7,346 nt of DNA from an uncultured Fretibacterium sp. (GTDB taxonomy: Bacteria; Synergistota; Synergistia; Synergistales; Aminobacteriaceae), in the NCBI RefSeq assembly GCF_938040765.1, contig NZ_CALIAA010000195.1, forward strand, positions 1-7,346. Reading direction: 5' to 3'. The translations under genes were made by a program, and so were the position numbers. The stretch's first letter is position 1. The number at the start of each line of letters is the position of its first letter. A model generated the notes under the pieces. It worked only from the letters and a program-made list of their open reading frames with translations, was not told where the DNA came from and did not search any database. Shown piece by piece: positions 1 to 5,700 of the stretch.

Positions 1-132
1 GAAACTAAGAAAACGAAAGACATGTTAGGGAACACCTAATATGGAGAAGGCGTTAAGGGGAGGTTGAGTTTTCCGTAGCGTGTAGCTTGGCTGAATTTAT
101 CCAGGCACGATGATATTTCACCCGTTTCCATC

Positions 133-163
133 TTGACCTGGAGTCGGCTTGAGGTTATAGACT
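133..163 (+). promoter_or_regulatory. MerR/SoxR-geometry promoter for cupin and aldo/keto reductase genes
   Basis: A -35 TTGACC (133-138) is followed either 17 bp later by TATAGA (156-161) or 19 bp later by TAGACT (158-163). The 19-bp reading is the over-long spacer of promoters activated by MerR-family regulators. An imperfect dyad (AGTC/GGCT core, centred near 145.5) sits in the spacer, and the stretch CTTGAGG matches the right half of the enteric SoxR box. Nearly the same element occurs at 5981-6011. It lies about 55 bp before the cupin start codon, a normal leader length. The promoter call is fairly firm; the MerR-family assignment is inference. Confidence 0.65.
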
Positions 164-217
164 GATGCTGTCACCATTCATCCAGCATTATCAATCAAGC
201 GTCAGGGGGGTGTCTTC

Positions 218-631
218 ATGGATAAGGACGCGATGGGGGGACCGTTTCCCCGCGGCGGGGCGAACACCGCCTACGCGCGGTATTTCGTGGGGGACAGCTA
301 TCTGAACATGCTCTCCACGGAGGGGGTCGTGATCGGCAACGTGACCTTCGAGCCGGGGTGTCGGAACAACTGGCACATCCATAAGGCCAGGAGCGGCGGA
401 GGGCAGATCCTGCTCTGCACCACCGGACGCGGCTGGTATCAGGAGTGGGGGAAGCCGGCGCGCGAGCTCCATGCCGGCGACGTGGTGCGGATCCCCGCCG
501 GGGTGAAGCATTGGCACGGAGCGGCCCGGGACAGCTGGTTCACGCACCTGGCGGTGGAGGTGCCGGGGGAGGGCGCCGAAAACGAGTGGTGCGAGCCGGT
601 GAGCGAGGAGGACTACGCCCGGCTTTCGTAG
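218..631 (+). CDS. Single-domain cupin protein (RmlC-type, putative metal-binding)
   Basis: A 137-residue protein that is essentially one small beta-barrel cupin domain. The first cupin motif has WHIH (H53, H55), then Q62 in place of the usual Glu and a Gly-rich turn near residue 70. The second has GDVVRIPAG followed by KHWH (H98, H100). These His/Gln residues are the usual metal ligands of cupins. No signal peptide or membrane segment is present, so it should be cytoplasmic. Proteins with this layout are common in anaerobes and often adjoin oxidoreductase genes. The substrate is unknown: some relatives are called carboxymuconolactone decarboxylase-associated cupins, but nothing here shows a reaction. 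The start is supported by AGGGGGG seven bases upstream. The Fe-S aldo/keto reductase follows 107 bp later with no terminator between, so the two are probably co-transcribed from the promoter at 133-163. Confidence 0.9.
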   Translation: MDKDAMGGPFPRGGANTAYARYFVGDSYLNMLSTEGVVIGNVTFEPGCRNNWHIHKARSGGGQILLCTTGRGWYQEWGKPARELHAGDVVRIPAGVKHWHGAARDSWFTHLAVEVPGEGAENEWCEPVSEEDYARLS

Positions 632-738
632 CGGTGTATCGGACTGCCTGGCGAGCGGCGCGGGGAGAGGCGTCCGCAGTTTTTGTCCGGCGTCCGGGCC
701 GAGGAAATTTCATGAGGACGAGGAACGAGGGGGATACG

Positions 739-1857
739 ATGACTCATTTGGGGGAAGGGATCAAGAAGCTGGGGTTCGGCCTGATGCGTCTGCCCAAGGA
801 GGGCGACGCTATCGACATCGAGCAGACGAAGCGGATGGTGGATCGCTTTCTGGCCGAGGGCTTTACCTACTTCGACACCGCCTGGGCCTACCCGGGCAGC
901 GAGGACGCGATCCGCGAGGCGCTGGTGGAGCGCTATCCCAGGGAGAAGTTCCAGCTGGCCACCAAGAACGCCGCGTGGCTCGAATGCAGGACCCGCGAGG
1001 ACGCCGCGGCGCAGTTCGAGACCTCGCTGAGGCAGACGGGGGCCGGATACATCGATTTCTACCTGCTGCACAACCTGGGGGAGGGGCGGACTCACTTCTT
1101 CGACGACTTCGACATGTGGCGCTTCGTCCAGGAGAAGAAAAAGGAGGGGCTCATCCGGCACGTGGGGTTCTCCTTCCACTCCACGCCGGAGGAGCTGGAG
1201 GAGATCCTGAAGGCGCATCCCGAGATGGAGTTCGTCCAGCTGCAGATCAACTACGGCGACTGGGAGAACCCGGCCATCCAGTCCCGGGCCTGCTACGAGA
1301 TGGCCCGGAAGTACGGCAAGCCGGTGATCGTCATGGAGCCCGTGAAGGGAGGAATGCTGGCGACCCCGCCGGAGTCGGTGGCGGAGATCCTCAAACGGGC
1401 CGACGCCGGCGCCTCCATGGCGTCGTGGGCCATTCGCTTTGCCGCGGACCTGGACGGCGTACTCACCGTCCTCTCCGGTATGAGCGACCTGGCGCAGATG
1501 GAGGACAACCTGTCCTTCATGAAGGGCTTCACGGGGCTGTCCGACGCGGAGAGGCGAACGCTGGAGGAGGCCAGGAGGGAGCTTGCCCGCATCCCGCTGA
1601 TCCCCTGCACGACCTGCAACTACTGCGCCAAGGTCTGCCCCGTGGAGGTGGGGATCTCCGGGACGTTCACGGCGATGAACGCGCTGACGCTTTACGGCGA
1701 CCTGACCGCCGCCAGGCATCAGGAGTCCTGGCTGGTCGGCGGCCATGGCAGGAAGCGCGCGGCGGAGTGCATCCGGTGCGGCCGCTGCGAGCAGGTCTGC
1801 CCGCAGCACATCGCGATTCGGGACGAGCTGGCCAGGGCGGCTGCGGCGTTCGCGTAA
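739..1857 (+). CDS. Aldo/keto reductase with C-terminal double [4Fe-4S] ferredoxin-type domain
   Basis: A 372-residue cytoplasmic oxidoreductase. Residues about 8-280 form an aldo/keto reductase TIM barrel. The catalytic tetrad can be read as D46 and Y51 (FDTAWAY), K76 (LATK) and H111 (YLLHN). The C-terminus adds two CxxCxxCxxxCP motifs: C290, C293, C296, C300 and C344, C347, C350, C354. These should bind two [4Fe-4S] clusters, so electrons probably come from or go to a ferredoxin-like partner as well as a nicotinamide. The fusion is a well-known family in anaerobes; its substrates, presumably aldehydes or ketones, are mostly undefined. I chose the ATG at 739 because GAGGGGG lies five bases upstream and the family begins close to GIKKLGFGLMRLP. 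An in-frame ATG at 712 with GAGGA upstream would add nine residues. The frame stays open back to 445, but that stretch overlaps the cupin gene in another frame and is not real. Confidence 0.93.
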   Translation: MTHLGEGIKKLGFGLMRLPKEGDAIDIEQTKRMVDRFLAEGFTYFDTAWAYPGSEDAIREALVERYPREKFQLATKNAAWLECRTREDAAAQFETSLRQTGAGYIDFYLLHNLGEGRTHFFDDFDMWRFVQEKKKEGLIRHVGFSFHSTPEELEEILKAHPEMEFVQLQINYGDWENPAIQSRACYEMARKYGKPVIVMEPVKGGMLATPPESVAEILKRADAGASMASWAIRFAADLDGVLTVLSGMSDLAQMEDNLSFMKGFTGLSDAERRTLEEARRELARIPLIPCTTCNYCAKVCPVEVGISGTFTAMNALTLYGDLTAARHQESWLVGGHGRKRAAECIRCGRCEQVCPQHIAIRDELARAAAAFA

Positions 1858-1890
1858 TTCCAATTCCCAATCTACATGTACGGGGGCTAC

Positions 1891-1925
1891 GGGGACAAAA
1901 GTGCCCTCGGCGGCATCTTTGCCCC
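1891..1925 (+). terminator. Hairpin downstream of the aldo/keto reductase gene
   Basis: GGGG at 1891-1894 pairs with CCCC at 1922-1925, and inside it AAAG/CTTT and TGCC/GGCA also pair, giving about 12 bp with one internal loop and one bulge. It lies 34 bp after the stop codon. There is no T-run after it, so it is a poor intrinsic terminator. It may instead protect the 3' end of the mRNA or work with Rho. Confidence 0.4.
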
Positions 1926-1950
1926 TTGGCCTCGTGGTTGGGGTTCATTG

Positions 1951-1980
1951 TTGACACGATCCCATCATAAGGATTATAGT
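1951..1980 (+). promoter_or_regulatory. Sigma-70-type promoter for the structured leader
   Basis: A perfect -35 TTGACA (1951-1956), an 18-bp spacer and a -10 TATAGT (1975-1980) form one of the best promoter matches in the window. Transcription would begin near 1986-1988, in a stretch with no convincing gene, and would first make the RNA described at 1987-2221. No MerR-like dyad is present in the spacer, unlike the promoters at 133 and 5981. Confidence 0.65.
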
Positions 1981-1986
1981 ATTGAG

Positions 1987-2221
1987 GTAGAAGAGTAGAG
2001 GCTTGTCGGTCATTCTTCGGGGGAGGAGGCGCTCGGATGCGATACTGCGGATTCACCTGACGATCGGCTTTGGATGCACGGGATGCATTCTGCAGTGGGG
2101 TTCCTTCCTCGGGAGGAGCCGTTCGGATCGGGCCGTACTCTTCAGGGGCAGACCAAGGCATCCTCATGGTGCTCTACAGCCGCTGACGTTCCAGGAGAGA
2201 CCGCCCCGAGCGGTCTTTTTT
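1987..2221 (+). ncRNA. Putative structured leader or standalone small RNA (family not recognised)
   Basis: About 235 nt lie between a strong promoter and an intrinsic terminator and encode no credible protein. By hand I find an outer helix GTAGAG/CTCTAC (1995-2000 with 2172-2177) and a perfect GGATGC/GCATCC helix (2035-2040 with 2158-2163). Inside these are an 8-bp helix ACTGCGGA/TCTGCAGT (2044-2051 with 2089-2096, one G-T pair), a small ATGCA/TGCAT hairpin (2074-2088), and a 7-bp hairpin with arms 2099-2105 and 2114-2120. This is a multibranched fold of the kind seen in riboswitches and in 6S-like RNAs. CGGTCATTCTT (2007-2017) can also pair with 2193-2203, which includes the 5' arm of the terminator. 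That helix excludes the outer one, as an antiterminator would. I could not match it to a known riboswitch, T-box, SRP, RNase P or tmRNA consensus. The fold is inference from pairing alone. Confidence 0.42.
2196..2221 (+). terminator. Intrinsic terminator (possible attenuator)
   Basis: GACCGC (2199-2204), the loop CCCGA and GCGGTC (2210-2215) form a perfect 6-bp GC-rich stem, extended by up to three more pairs, and six T residues follow (2216-2221). It is the clearest rho-independent terminator in the window. It either ends a short RNA begun near 1987 or attenuates transcription into the transporter gene at 2454. Confidence 0.8.
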
Positions 2222-2250
2222 CTCGATATCCTCCCTCCTCCCTTATCTAT

Positions 2251-2325
2251 TTCAAATCCCCTGCATTTTTTGCATTTCGAGATCCCCGCTTTTTTTGCGG
2301 TTCGCGACCCCCTGCTTGAGCTCGG
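2251..2325. repeat. Degenerate tandem repeat, three copies of about 25 bp
   Basis: Three consecutive units share a pattern of ATCCCC or ACCCC, then GC, a T-run, GC, and TTCG. Copy 1 begins with ATCCCC at 2256, copy 2 with ATCCCC at 2282 and copy 3 with ACCCC at 2307, where the T-run is lost. In copies 1 and 2 the T-run is flanked by inverted bases (TGCA/TGCA and CCGC/GCGG), so each can form a small hairpin with a T loop. The repeats lie between the terminator and the transporter start, and the copies are too few and too diverged for a CRISPR array. Confidence 0.5.
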
Positions 2326-2453
2326 GCGCGTGTCCCCGGAGCTTGAAAAATACCTGCCCCTTCTCCGCCCTGGAACGGAGGGCCTGCGAGCCGATTTTCA
2401 CGGAGGAAGCGCCGATCCGATCGGTGTTTCCCGAAAAATCGAGGCAAGGGGGT

Positions 2454-3320
2454 ATGTTGGTCTTGAATTTTCTGCGGCAATATCCTATTCCGACCGCGGG
2501 GCTGATCCTCTCTCTGTTCGCGCTGGGCAACCTCGTGCAGGGCTATAGTCGTGGGGCGCGGCTGCTTCTTGGGGGCGTTGCGTTTCTTCTCTATCTGCCC
2601 TATCTGCTCAAGTTGCTGGTCCTGAACGCAAAGTTGAAGGAGCCCCTCGAGAACCCGGTCGCGGCGAGCGTCCTGCCGACGTTCACGATGGCGACCCTGT
2701 TGCTGGCCGGGTACGTCAAACCCTATGCGCCGGAGGTGGGGGAGGCCGTCTGGTACGCCGGGCTCGTTGGTCATGCACTTTTGATCCTGTGGTTCAGTTG
2801 GATGTTCTTGAAGGGGTTCGCCCTGAAGAAGGTGTTCCCCTCATGGTTCATCGTCTACGTGGGAATTGCTGTGGCCAGCGCCTCCGCTTCGGTGACGGGG
2901 CGCCTGGATATCGGACGTATGGCCTTCTGGTTTGCCTTTGTCGCCTACTTCTGTCTTCTGCCCTTCGTCTGCTGGCGTCTCTGGAAGGTCGGGCAGGTTC
3001 CGGACGCCGCAAGGCCCACGGCGGTCATCCTTGCCGCGCCCGCATCCCTGCTGCTGGCGGGCTACATGGTCTCGTTCGAGGTGAAAGAGCCTGTCCTCGT
3101 GTGGCTGCTTCTCGCCTTTTCCCTCTTTTTCTACGGGGCGGGGGTGTCGTATCTGCTGAGGCTCTGCCGGACCTCCTTTACCCCCGGCCATGCGGCGTTT
3201 ACCTTTCCTTTGGTGATCAGCGCCATCGCGGTGAAGATGACGGCCGGGTACACGGGGCTGGCCTGGATGGCGGCGTTGGGGCACGTGCAGACGGCCATTG
3301 CCGTCCTTGTCGTACTTTGA
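2454..3320 (+). CDS. TDT (TehA/SLAC1-like) family membrane transporter, C-terminus cut by an in-frame TGA
   Basis: A very hydrophobic 288-residue inner-membrane protein with about ten predicted membrane spans. The start NFLRQYPIPTAGLILSLFALGN, here broken as QYPIPTAG then LFALGN, and the inner blocks FPSWFIVYVGI, APASLLLAGY and FTFPLVISAIA are typical of the tellurite-resistance/dicarboxylate transporter (TDT) family. Members move small anions such as C4-dicarboxylates, chloride, nitrate or sulfite; the substrate cannot be told here. I chose the ATG at 2454 because family homology begins there, with GAGG and AAGGGGG just upstream. The same frame is open from 2295, but that part looks non-coding. 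After the TGA (3318-3320) the frame goes on with VLGGYLKFLFPK and then TAA at 3357-3359, which resembles the end of relatives. The gene therefore seems to carry a nonsense change, or it is read through. Confidence 0.82.
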   Translation: MLVLNFLRQYPIPTAGLILSLFALGNLVQGYSRGARLLLGGVAFLLYLPYLLKLLVLNAKLKEPLENPVAASVLPTFTMATLLLAGYVKPYAPEVGEAVWYAGLVGHALLILWFSWMFLKGFALKKVFPSWFIVYVGIAVASASASVTGRLDIGRMAFWFAFVAYFCLLPFVCWRLWKVGQVPDAARPTAVILAAPASLLLAGYMVSFEVKEPVLVWLLLAFSLFFYGAGVSYLLRLCRTSFTPGHAAFTFPLVISAIAVKMTAGYTGLAWMAALGHVQTAIAVLVVL

Positions 3321-3359
3321 GTGCTGGGGGGCTACCTGAAGTTTTTGTTCCCGAAGTAA
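3321..3359 (+). other. In-frame coding remnant downstream of the transporter stop
   Basis: Directly after the TGA at 3318-3320, twelve sense codons encode VLGGYLKFLFPK and then reach TAA. From memory of the family, TDT transporters end in a last membrane helix followed by a Tyr-x-x-Phe-Leu tail, which this peptide fits. A single G to A change (TGG to TGA) would explain the stop. This is a comparison by eye, not an alignment. Confidence 0.55.
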
Positions 3360-3442
3360 ACCGTTTTACGCGGGATGCCGCGTGGAGAACAGGGCGGTGA
3401 GTTCTTGAAGCCGCTGTCAATTTTCAGAGGGGGGGGAAACGA

Positions 3443-3994
3443 ATGGAATCGATCGTCACGTACCACGCAACGGCAGTGAGCCCGAAGGCCATTCAGAAAC
3501 GCGCGGAGGAATCGTACGCCAACGGATTCTTTTGCTGCGAGGCCGTCATGGACGTTATCAGGAGCGATTTTCAGGTGGACGTACCGGAAACGGTGATCGC
3601 CATGTCTTCCGCCATGTCGATCGGAGCCGGGCGCGCCGGGTGCATGTGCGGTGCTTTGAATGGGGCCATTCTTGCGCTGGGCATGTTCTTCGGGCGCACG
3701 ACGCAGGCTGGTCCGAAGGACCCCAAGGTAAACGCGGTGATGGCGCTGTCGAAGGAACTGCACGACTGGTTCCGCGACGCGAACGCAAAACATGCGGTCT
3801 GCTGTCGCGTTCTGACCAAAGGCTTCGAGATGAGCGAGGGGGAGCACAAGAAGCAGTGCATCGCCTTCACCGGGCTCTGCGCGGGGAAGCTGGCGGAGAT
3901 ACTCTGCCGTGAGCTCGGGGTCGAAAACCTGGATGAAGAGCCCATACAGGGGCTGGAGAAGCCGTTTTTGCCCCCGGCAAAATCGGCAGTCTGA
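3443..3994 (+). CDS. C_GCAxxG_C_C family redox protein
   Basis: A 183-residue soluble, cysteine-rich protein. It contains the family's signature CGAxxG (C69-G70-A71-L72-N73-G74) inside a Gly/Ala-rich stretch, an upstream FFCCEAV (C31, C32) and downstream cysteines C120, C121, C139, C146 and C155, nine in all. The family is described as about 140 residues with four invariant Cys and is thought to be redox-active, possibly binding a metal or Fe-S centre; no reaction is established. This member is longer, with an N-terminal lead of about 20 residues and a Pro-rich tail. The start has a strong ribosome binding site, AGGGGGGGG five bases before the ATG. It follows the transporter by 122 bp and may share its transcript, since I see no terminator and no good promoter between them. 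Confidence 0.88.
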   Translation: MESIVTYHATAVSPKAIQKRAEESYANGFFCCEAVMDVIRSDFQVDVPETVIAMSSAMSIGAGRAGCMCGALNGAILALGMFFGRTTQAGPKDPKVNAVMALSKELHDWFRDANAKHAVCCRVLTKGFEMSEGEHKKQCIAFTGLCAGKLAEILCRELGVENLDEEPIQGLEKPFLPPAKSAV

Positions 3995-4030
3995 GGCCGG
4001 GAGAGAAAAGAGGACGGCTCCTTCGACGGC

Positions 4031-4050
4031 AGGCCCCCGATCGGGGGCCT
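4031..4050. terminator. Perfect palindrome between convergent genes
   Basis: AGGCCCCCGA and TCGGGGGCCT form a perfect 20-bp inverted repeat 37 bp after the stop of the cysteine-rich protein gene. It has no T-run on either side, so termination is only presumed. Its position between two converging genes fits a bidirectional 3'-end hairpin. Confidence 0.5.
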
Positions 4051-4080
4051 CTCGTCATGTCCGTGCCCGGGAGCGTGTAA

Positions 4081-4103
4081 CATCCCCCCGAACGCAGGGG
4101 ATG
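4081..4103 (-). terminator. Hairpin after the nitroreductase gene
   Basis: CATCCCC (4081-4087) and GGGGATG (4097-4103) form a perfect 7-bp stem with a 9-base loop, starting four bases beyond the nitroreductase stop on the minus strand. Only TT follows on that strand, so it is a weak intrinsic terminator at best. Confidence 0.45.
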
Positions 4104-4107
4104 GGGC

Positions 4108-4626
4108 TCAGAAGGTATTGCGGCGCGTTGTCTCCGAGAGCGGAAGGCGCTCGGCGTGCTTCGGGCTGGGGGCGCTCGATTCGTGAGGGTAGCCCATGGG
4201 CAGGATGGCGACCGGTATGACGTTTTCCGGCAGTGCGAATGCCGATCGCACCTTCTGCGGGTCGAAATGCCCCACCCAGGTGCTGCCCAGGCCCAGGGCC
4301 GCAGCCTCGAGCATCATATGGGTGGTGACGATGCTCGCGTCGACCTCACCCATGTTCTTGCCGTCGTAGGATCGCTTCCAGCTCACTGCGGCGTCGTAGC
4401 AGACGACCAGGGCCAAGGGGGCGGAGAAGTGATAGGGCGTGCAGTCCTTCAGCTTGCCGAGGGCCGCATCCGAATCGAGCACCAATATCCGCTGCGGCTG
4501 GTAGTTGACGGCGGTGGGGGCCAGCCTGCCGGCCTCCAGAACCGCGTCCAGCTTTTCACCTTCCACCTTTTTGGGGGCGAACTTCCGGACGGAATAACGC
4601 TCCCTCGCCAGCTCCAGAAAATCCAT
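4108..4626 (-). CDS. Nitroreductase-family FMN oxidoreductase
   Basis: A 172-residue cytoplasmic flavoprotein of the short nitroreductase type found in anaerobes. The N-terminal RERYSVRKF (R10, S12, R14) is the usual FMN phosphate-binding segment. PTAVNYQPQ (37-45, with N41) and GLGSTWVGHF (112-121) are the other flavin-site blocks, and LPMGYP (143-148) is the typical C-terminal strand. Such enzymes are homodimers that use NAD(P)H to reduce nitroaromatics, quinones or other flavin-accessible compounds; the natural substrate is unknown. At 172 residues it is about the usual length for the short subgroup. On the minus strand AGGAGGG lies six bases before the ATG, which fixes the start. It converges on the cysteine-rich protein gene and has its own promoter (-10 at 4678-4683). 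Confidence 0.92.
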   Translation of the reverse strand: MDFLELARERYSVRKFAPKKVEGEKLDAVLEAGRLAPTAVNYQPQRILVLDSDAALGKLKDCTPYHFSAPLALVVCYDAAVSWKRSYDGKNMGEVDASIVTTHMMLEAAALGLGSTWVGHFDPQKVRSAFALPENVIPVAILPMGYPHESSAPSPKHAERLPLSETTRRNTF

Positions 4627-4959
4627 GACGATCCCTCCTGACGGTTTGTTGTTCTGCTGCGGCGCATGCCGTTTTGGATTATATGATAAAGTGCTTTTCG
4701 CCGTATGGGGCGATTGACCGGGCTTTTGGGCGATTACCCCTTGCCGCCGGGACCTTGCGTCTCAAGAAGGTCCCGCTCGATCTGCCCCAGGTCCTCGCTC
4801 TGAAAGGGGACGTCCGGTACATGGAGCGGAAGGCGCGCCGATTGTGGTGCATCCGTCCGTGGCCTGCAGCAGCAGGGAGCCCTCCCAGAGCGGCGGACGC
4901 TGGACCGGTCCCGTGTACTTCCTATCCGCCTCCCCATCAGCCTTATTTCTTCACCAGCT
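4627..4959. other. Intergenic region with no convincing gene
   Basis: This 333-bp gap holds the nitroreductase promoter at its left end and otherwise nothing I can identify. Open frames exist on both strands (for example 4734-4937 on the minus strand, 67 codons), but they lack a ribosome binding site and family resemblance. The minus-strand frame ends in a plausible-looking acidic peptide (FQSEDLGQIERDLLE), which might be a gene remnant. No intrinsic terminator is visible for the flavoredoxin gene that ends at 4960. Confidence 0.4.
4678..4683 (-). promoter_or_regulatory. -10 element for the nitroreductase gene
   Basis: On the minus strand the sequence reads TATAAT, a perfect -10 box, about 50 bp before the nitroreductase start codon. 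The -35 region at the right spacing (ATACGG) is poor, so the promoter may need an activator or be weak. Confidence 0.5.
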
Positions 4960-5532
4960 TTACTTCTTCATCAGGCCTGCGCCGGCATTCCAGGCTTGTC
5001 CGATCTTCTCCCCAATCTTGTAATAGCCGTTCTGAAACGGATCGAAGGCAAAGGCGTTCAGCTTCGCCGGATCGACCTTCCCCTTCGAATCCAGGACCCT
5101 CTCGTCCGCGCTGACGCCGACGATCCTCCCGATGACGCAGTGAAGGTTCTCGGTGTCCACGATCTCCAGCAGCTCGCACTCCATCGCCACGGGGAACTCC
5201 TCGATGATGGGGGCGTTTACGTGAGCGCTCCTGACCTGGTGGAACCCGGTGCGTTCAAATTTGTCCTCCATCTTGTTGCCCGTAGCGATGCCGACGAAAT
5301 CGGCCTCGGCCATGTGGTCCAGGTCGGCGATGCTGACCGTGAAGGCCTTCGTCTCCCGGATATTCTTCGTCGTCCTGTGCTCCTCGTCGATGAAAAGCGC
5401 AACTTTGTCCATCGCGCTGATCTGTCCCCAGGCGGCGTTCATCACGTTGGGCTTTCCATTGCCGTCGTATGCCGCAACCATCAACACCGGCATCGGGAAC
5501 AGCGCCGGCTGAACACCCAGACTCTTTCTCAT
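4960..5532 (-). CDS. Flavoredoxin-like flavin reductase family protein
   Basis: A 190-residue cytoplasmic FMN-binding protein. It opens with MPVLMVAAYDGNGKPNVMNA (14-33), typical of the flavin reductase-like split barrel. HRTTKNIRETKAFTVSIAD (52-70) carries the Arg/Thr-x-x-Asn-Ile-Arg signature of flavoredoxins, and VNAPIIEEFPVAMECELLEI and GYYKIGEKIGQAW are further family blocks. Known relatives bind FMN and shuttle electrons or reduce free flavin with NAD(P)H. The ATG at 5532 is chosen because AAAGGA lies eight bases upstream and homology begins with the MRKSLG segment. In-frame ATGs at 5541 and 5571 would add 3 and 13 unlikely residues. The gene is divergent from a truncated HxlR-type regulator at 5701, a common pairing. 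The shared intergenic DNA holds direct repeats that may be its operator. Confidence 0.92.
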   Translation of the reverse strand: MRKSLGVQPALFPMPVLMVAAYDGNGKPNVMNAAWGQISAMDKVALFIDEEHRTTKNIRETKAFTVSIADLDHMAEADFVGIATGNKMEDKFERTGFHQVRSAHVNAPIIEEFPVAMECELLEIVDTENLHCVIGRIVGVSADERVLDSKGKVDPAKLNAFAFDPFQNGYYKIGEKIGQAWNAGAGLMKK

Positions 5533-5610
5533 GACGATCATCCTTTCCCAATGGTCTCCAGGTACGCCCAATGCTTCCGCGAGTTGCCTCTTTTCCGCCT
5601 CGCCCGTATC

Positions 5611-5639
5611 ATTATATTCAAGTCGGTAACGGGAAAAAA
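5611..5639 (-). promoter_or_regulatory. Promoter for the flavoredoxin-like gene
   Basis: On the minus strand a perfect TATAAT (5611-5616) is preceded at 17 bp by TTTTTT (5634-5639), a weak -35. The GTACTTACA repeats directly abut this -35, as expected of an activator site or of a repressor that blocks RNA polymerase. The leader to the start codon is about 70 nt. Confidence 0.5.
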
Positions 5640-5667
5640 GTACTTACATCGAGGTGGGGTACTTACA
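5640..5667. promoter_or_regulatory. Direct-repeat operator candidate (HxlR type)
   Basis: GTACTTACA occurs twice, at 5640-5648 and 5659-5667, exactly 19 bp apart (about two helical turns), in the DNA between the divergent flavoredoxin and HxlR-type genes. HxlR/YodB-type regulators often bind TACTTAC-like elements in such intergenic regions, so a binding site is likely. The match to HxlR sites is from general knowledge, not a computed motif. Confidence 0.5.
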
Positions 5668-5700
5668 ATTATGGCCCATACTTTCTGATGGGGAACTGTC

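Noticed and set aside
1..39. C-terminal tail of an upstream gene (stop at 37-39)
   Set aside because: Twelve codons in one frame carry no recognisable family signal, and the region is AT-rich like the intergenic leader that follows.
445..738. N-terminal extension of the aldo/keto reductase by 98 codons
   Set aside because: The stretch overlaps the cupin gene in another frame, is Arg/Gly/Ala-rich as expected of GC-rich out-of-frame DNA, and the family starts near 739.
2184..2207. Cobalamin-riboswitch B12-box-like string (CCAGGAGAGACCGCC)
   Set aside because: It has a two-base insertion, and the other conserved cobalamin riboswitch segments are absent upstream. The resemblance arises from the terminator stem.
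1987..2221. T-box leader, SRP RNA, RNase P RNA or tmRNA
   Set aside because: None of their hallmark segments (T-box GGTGG-type bulge, SRP GGAAGG loop motif, RNase P GAGGAAAGTC, tmRNA T-arm) is present.
2251..2325. CRISPR array
   Set aside because: Only three diverged units with no unique spacers; the periodicity is of contiguous repeats.
2003..2548. 181-codon plus-strand reading frame over the leader region
   Set aside because: No ATG with a ribosome binding site, it crosses the terminator and repeats, and it overlaps the transporter start in another frame.
3318..3359. UGA as selenocysteine in the transporter
   Set aside because: No clear SECIS-like hairpin follows at the right distance, and no TDT transporter is known to me as a selenoprotein. 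A nonsense change is simpler.
4674..5114. 146-codon plus-strand reading frame
   Set aside because: No ribosome binding site, compositionally noisy, and it runs antisense into the flavoredoxin gene.
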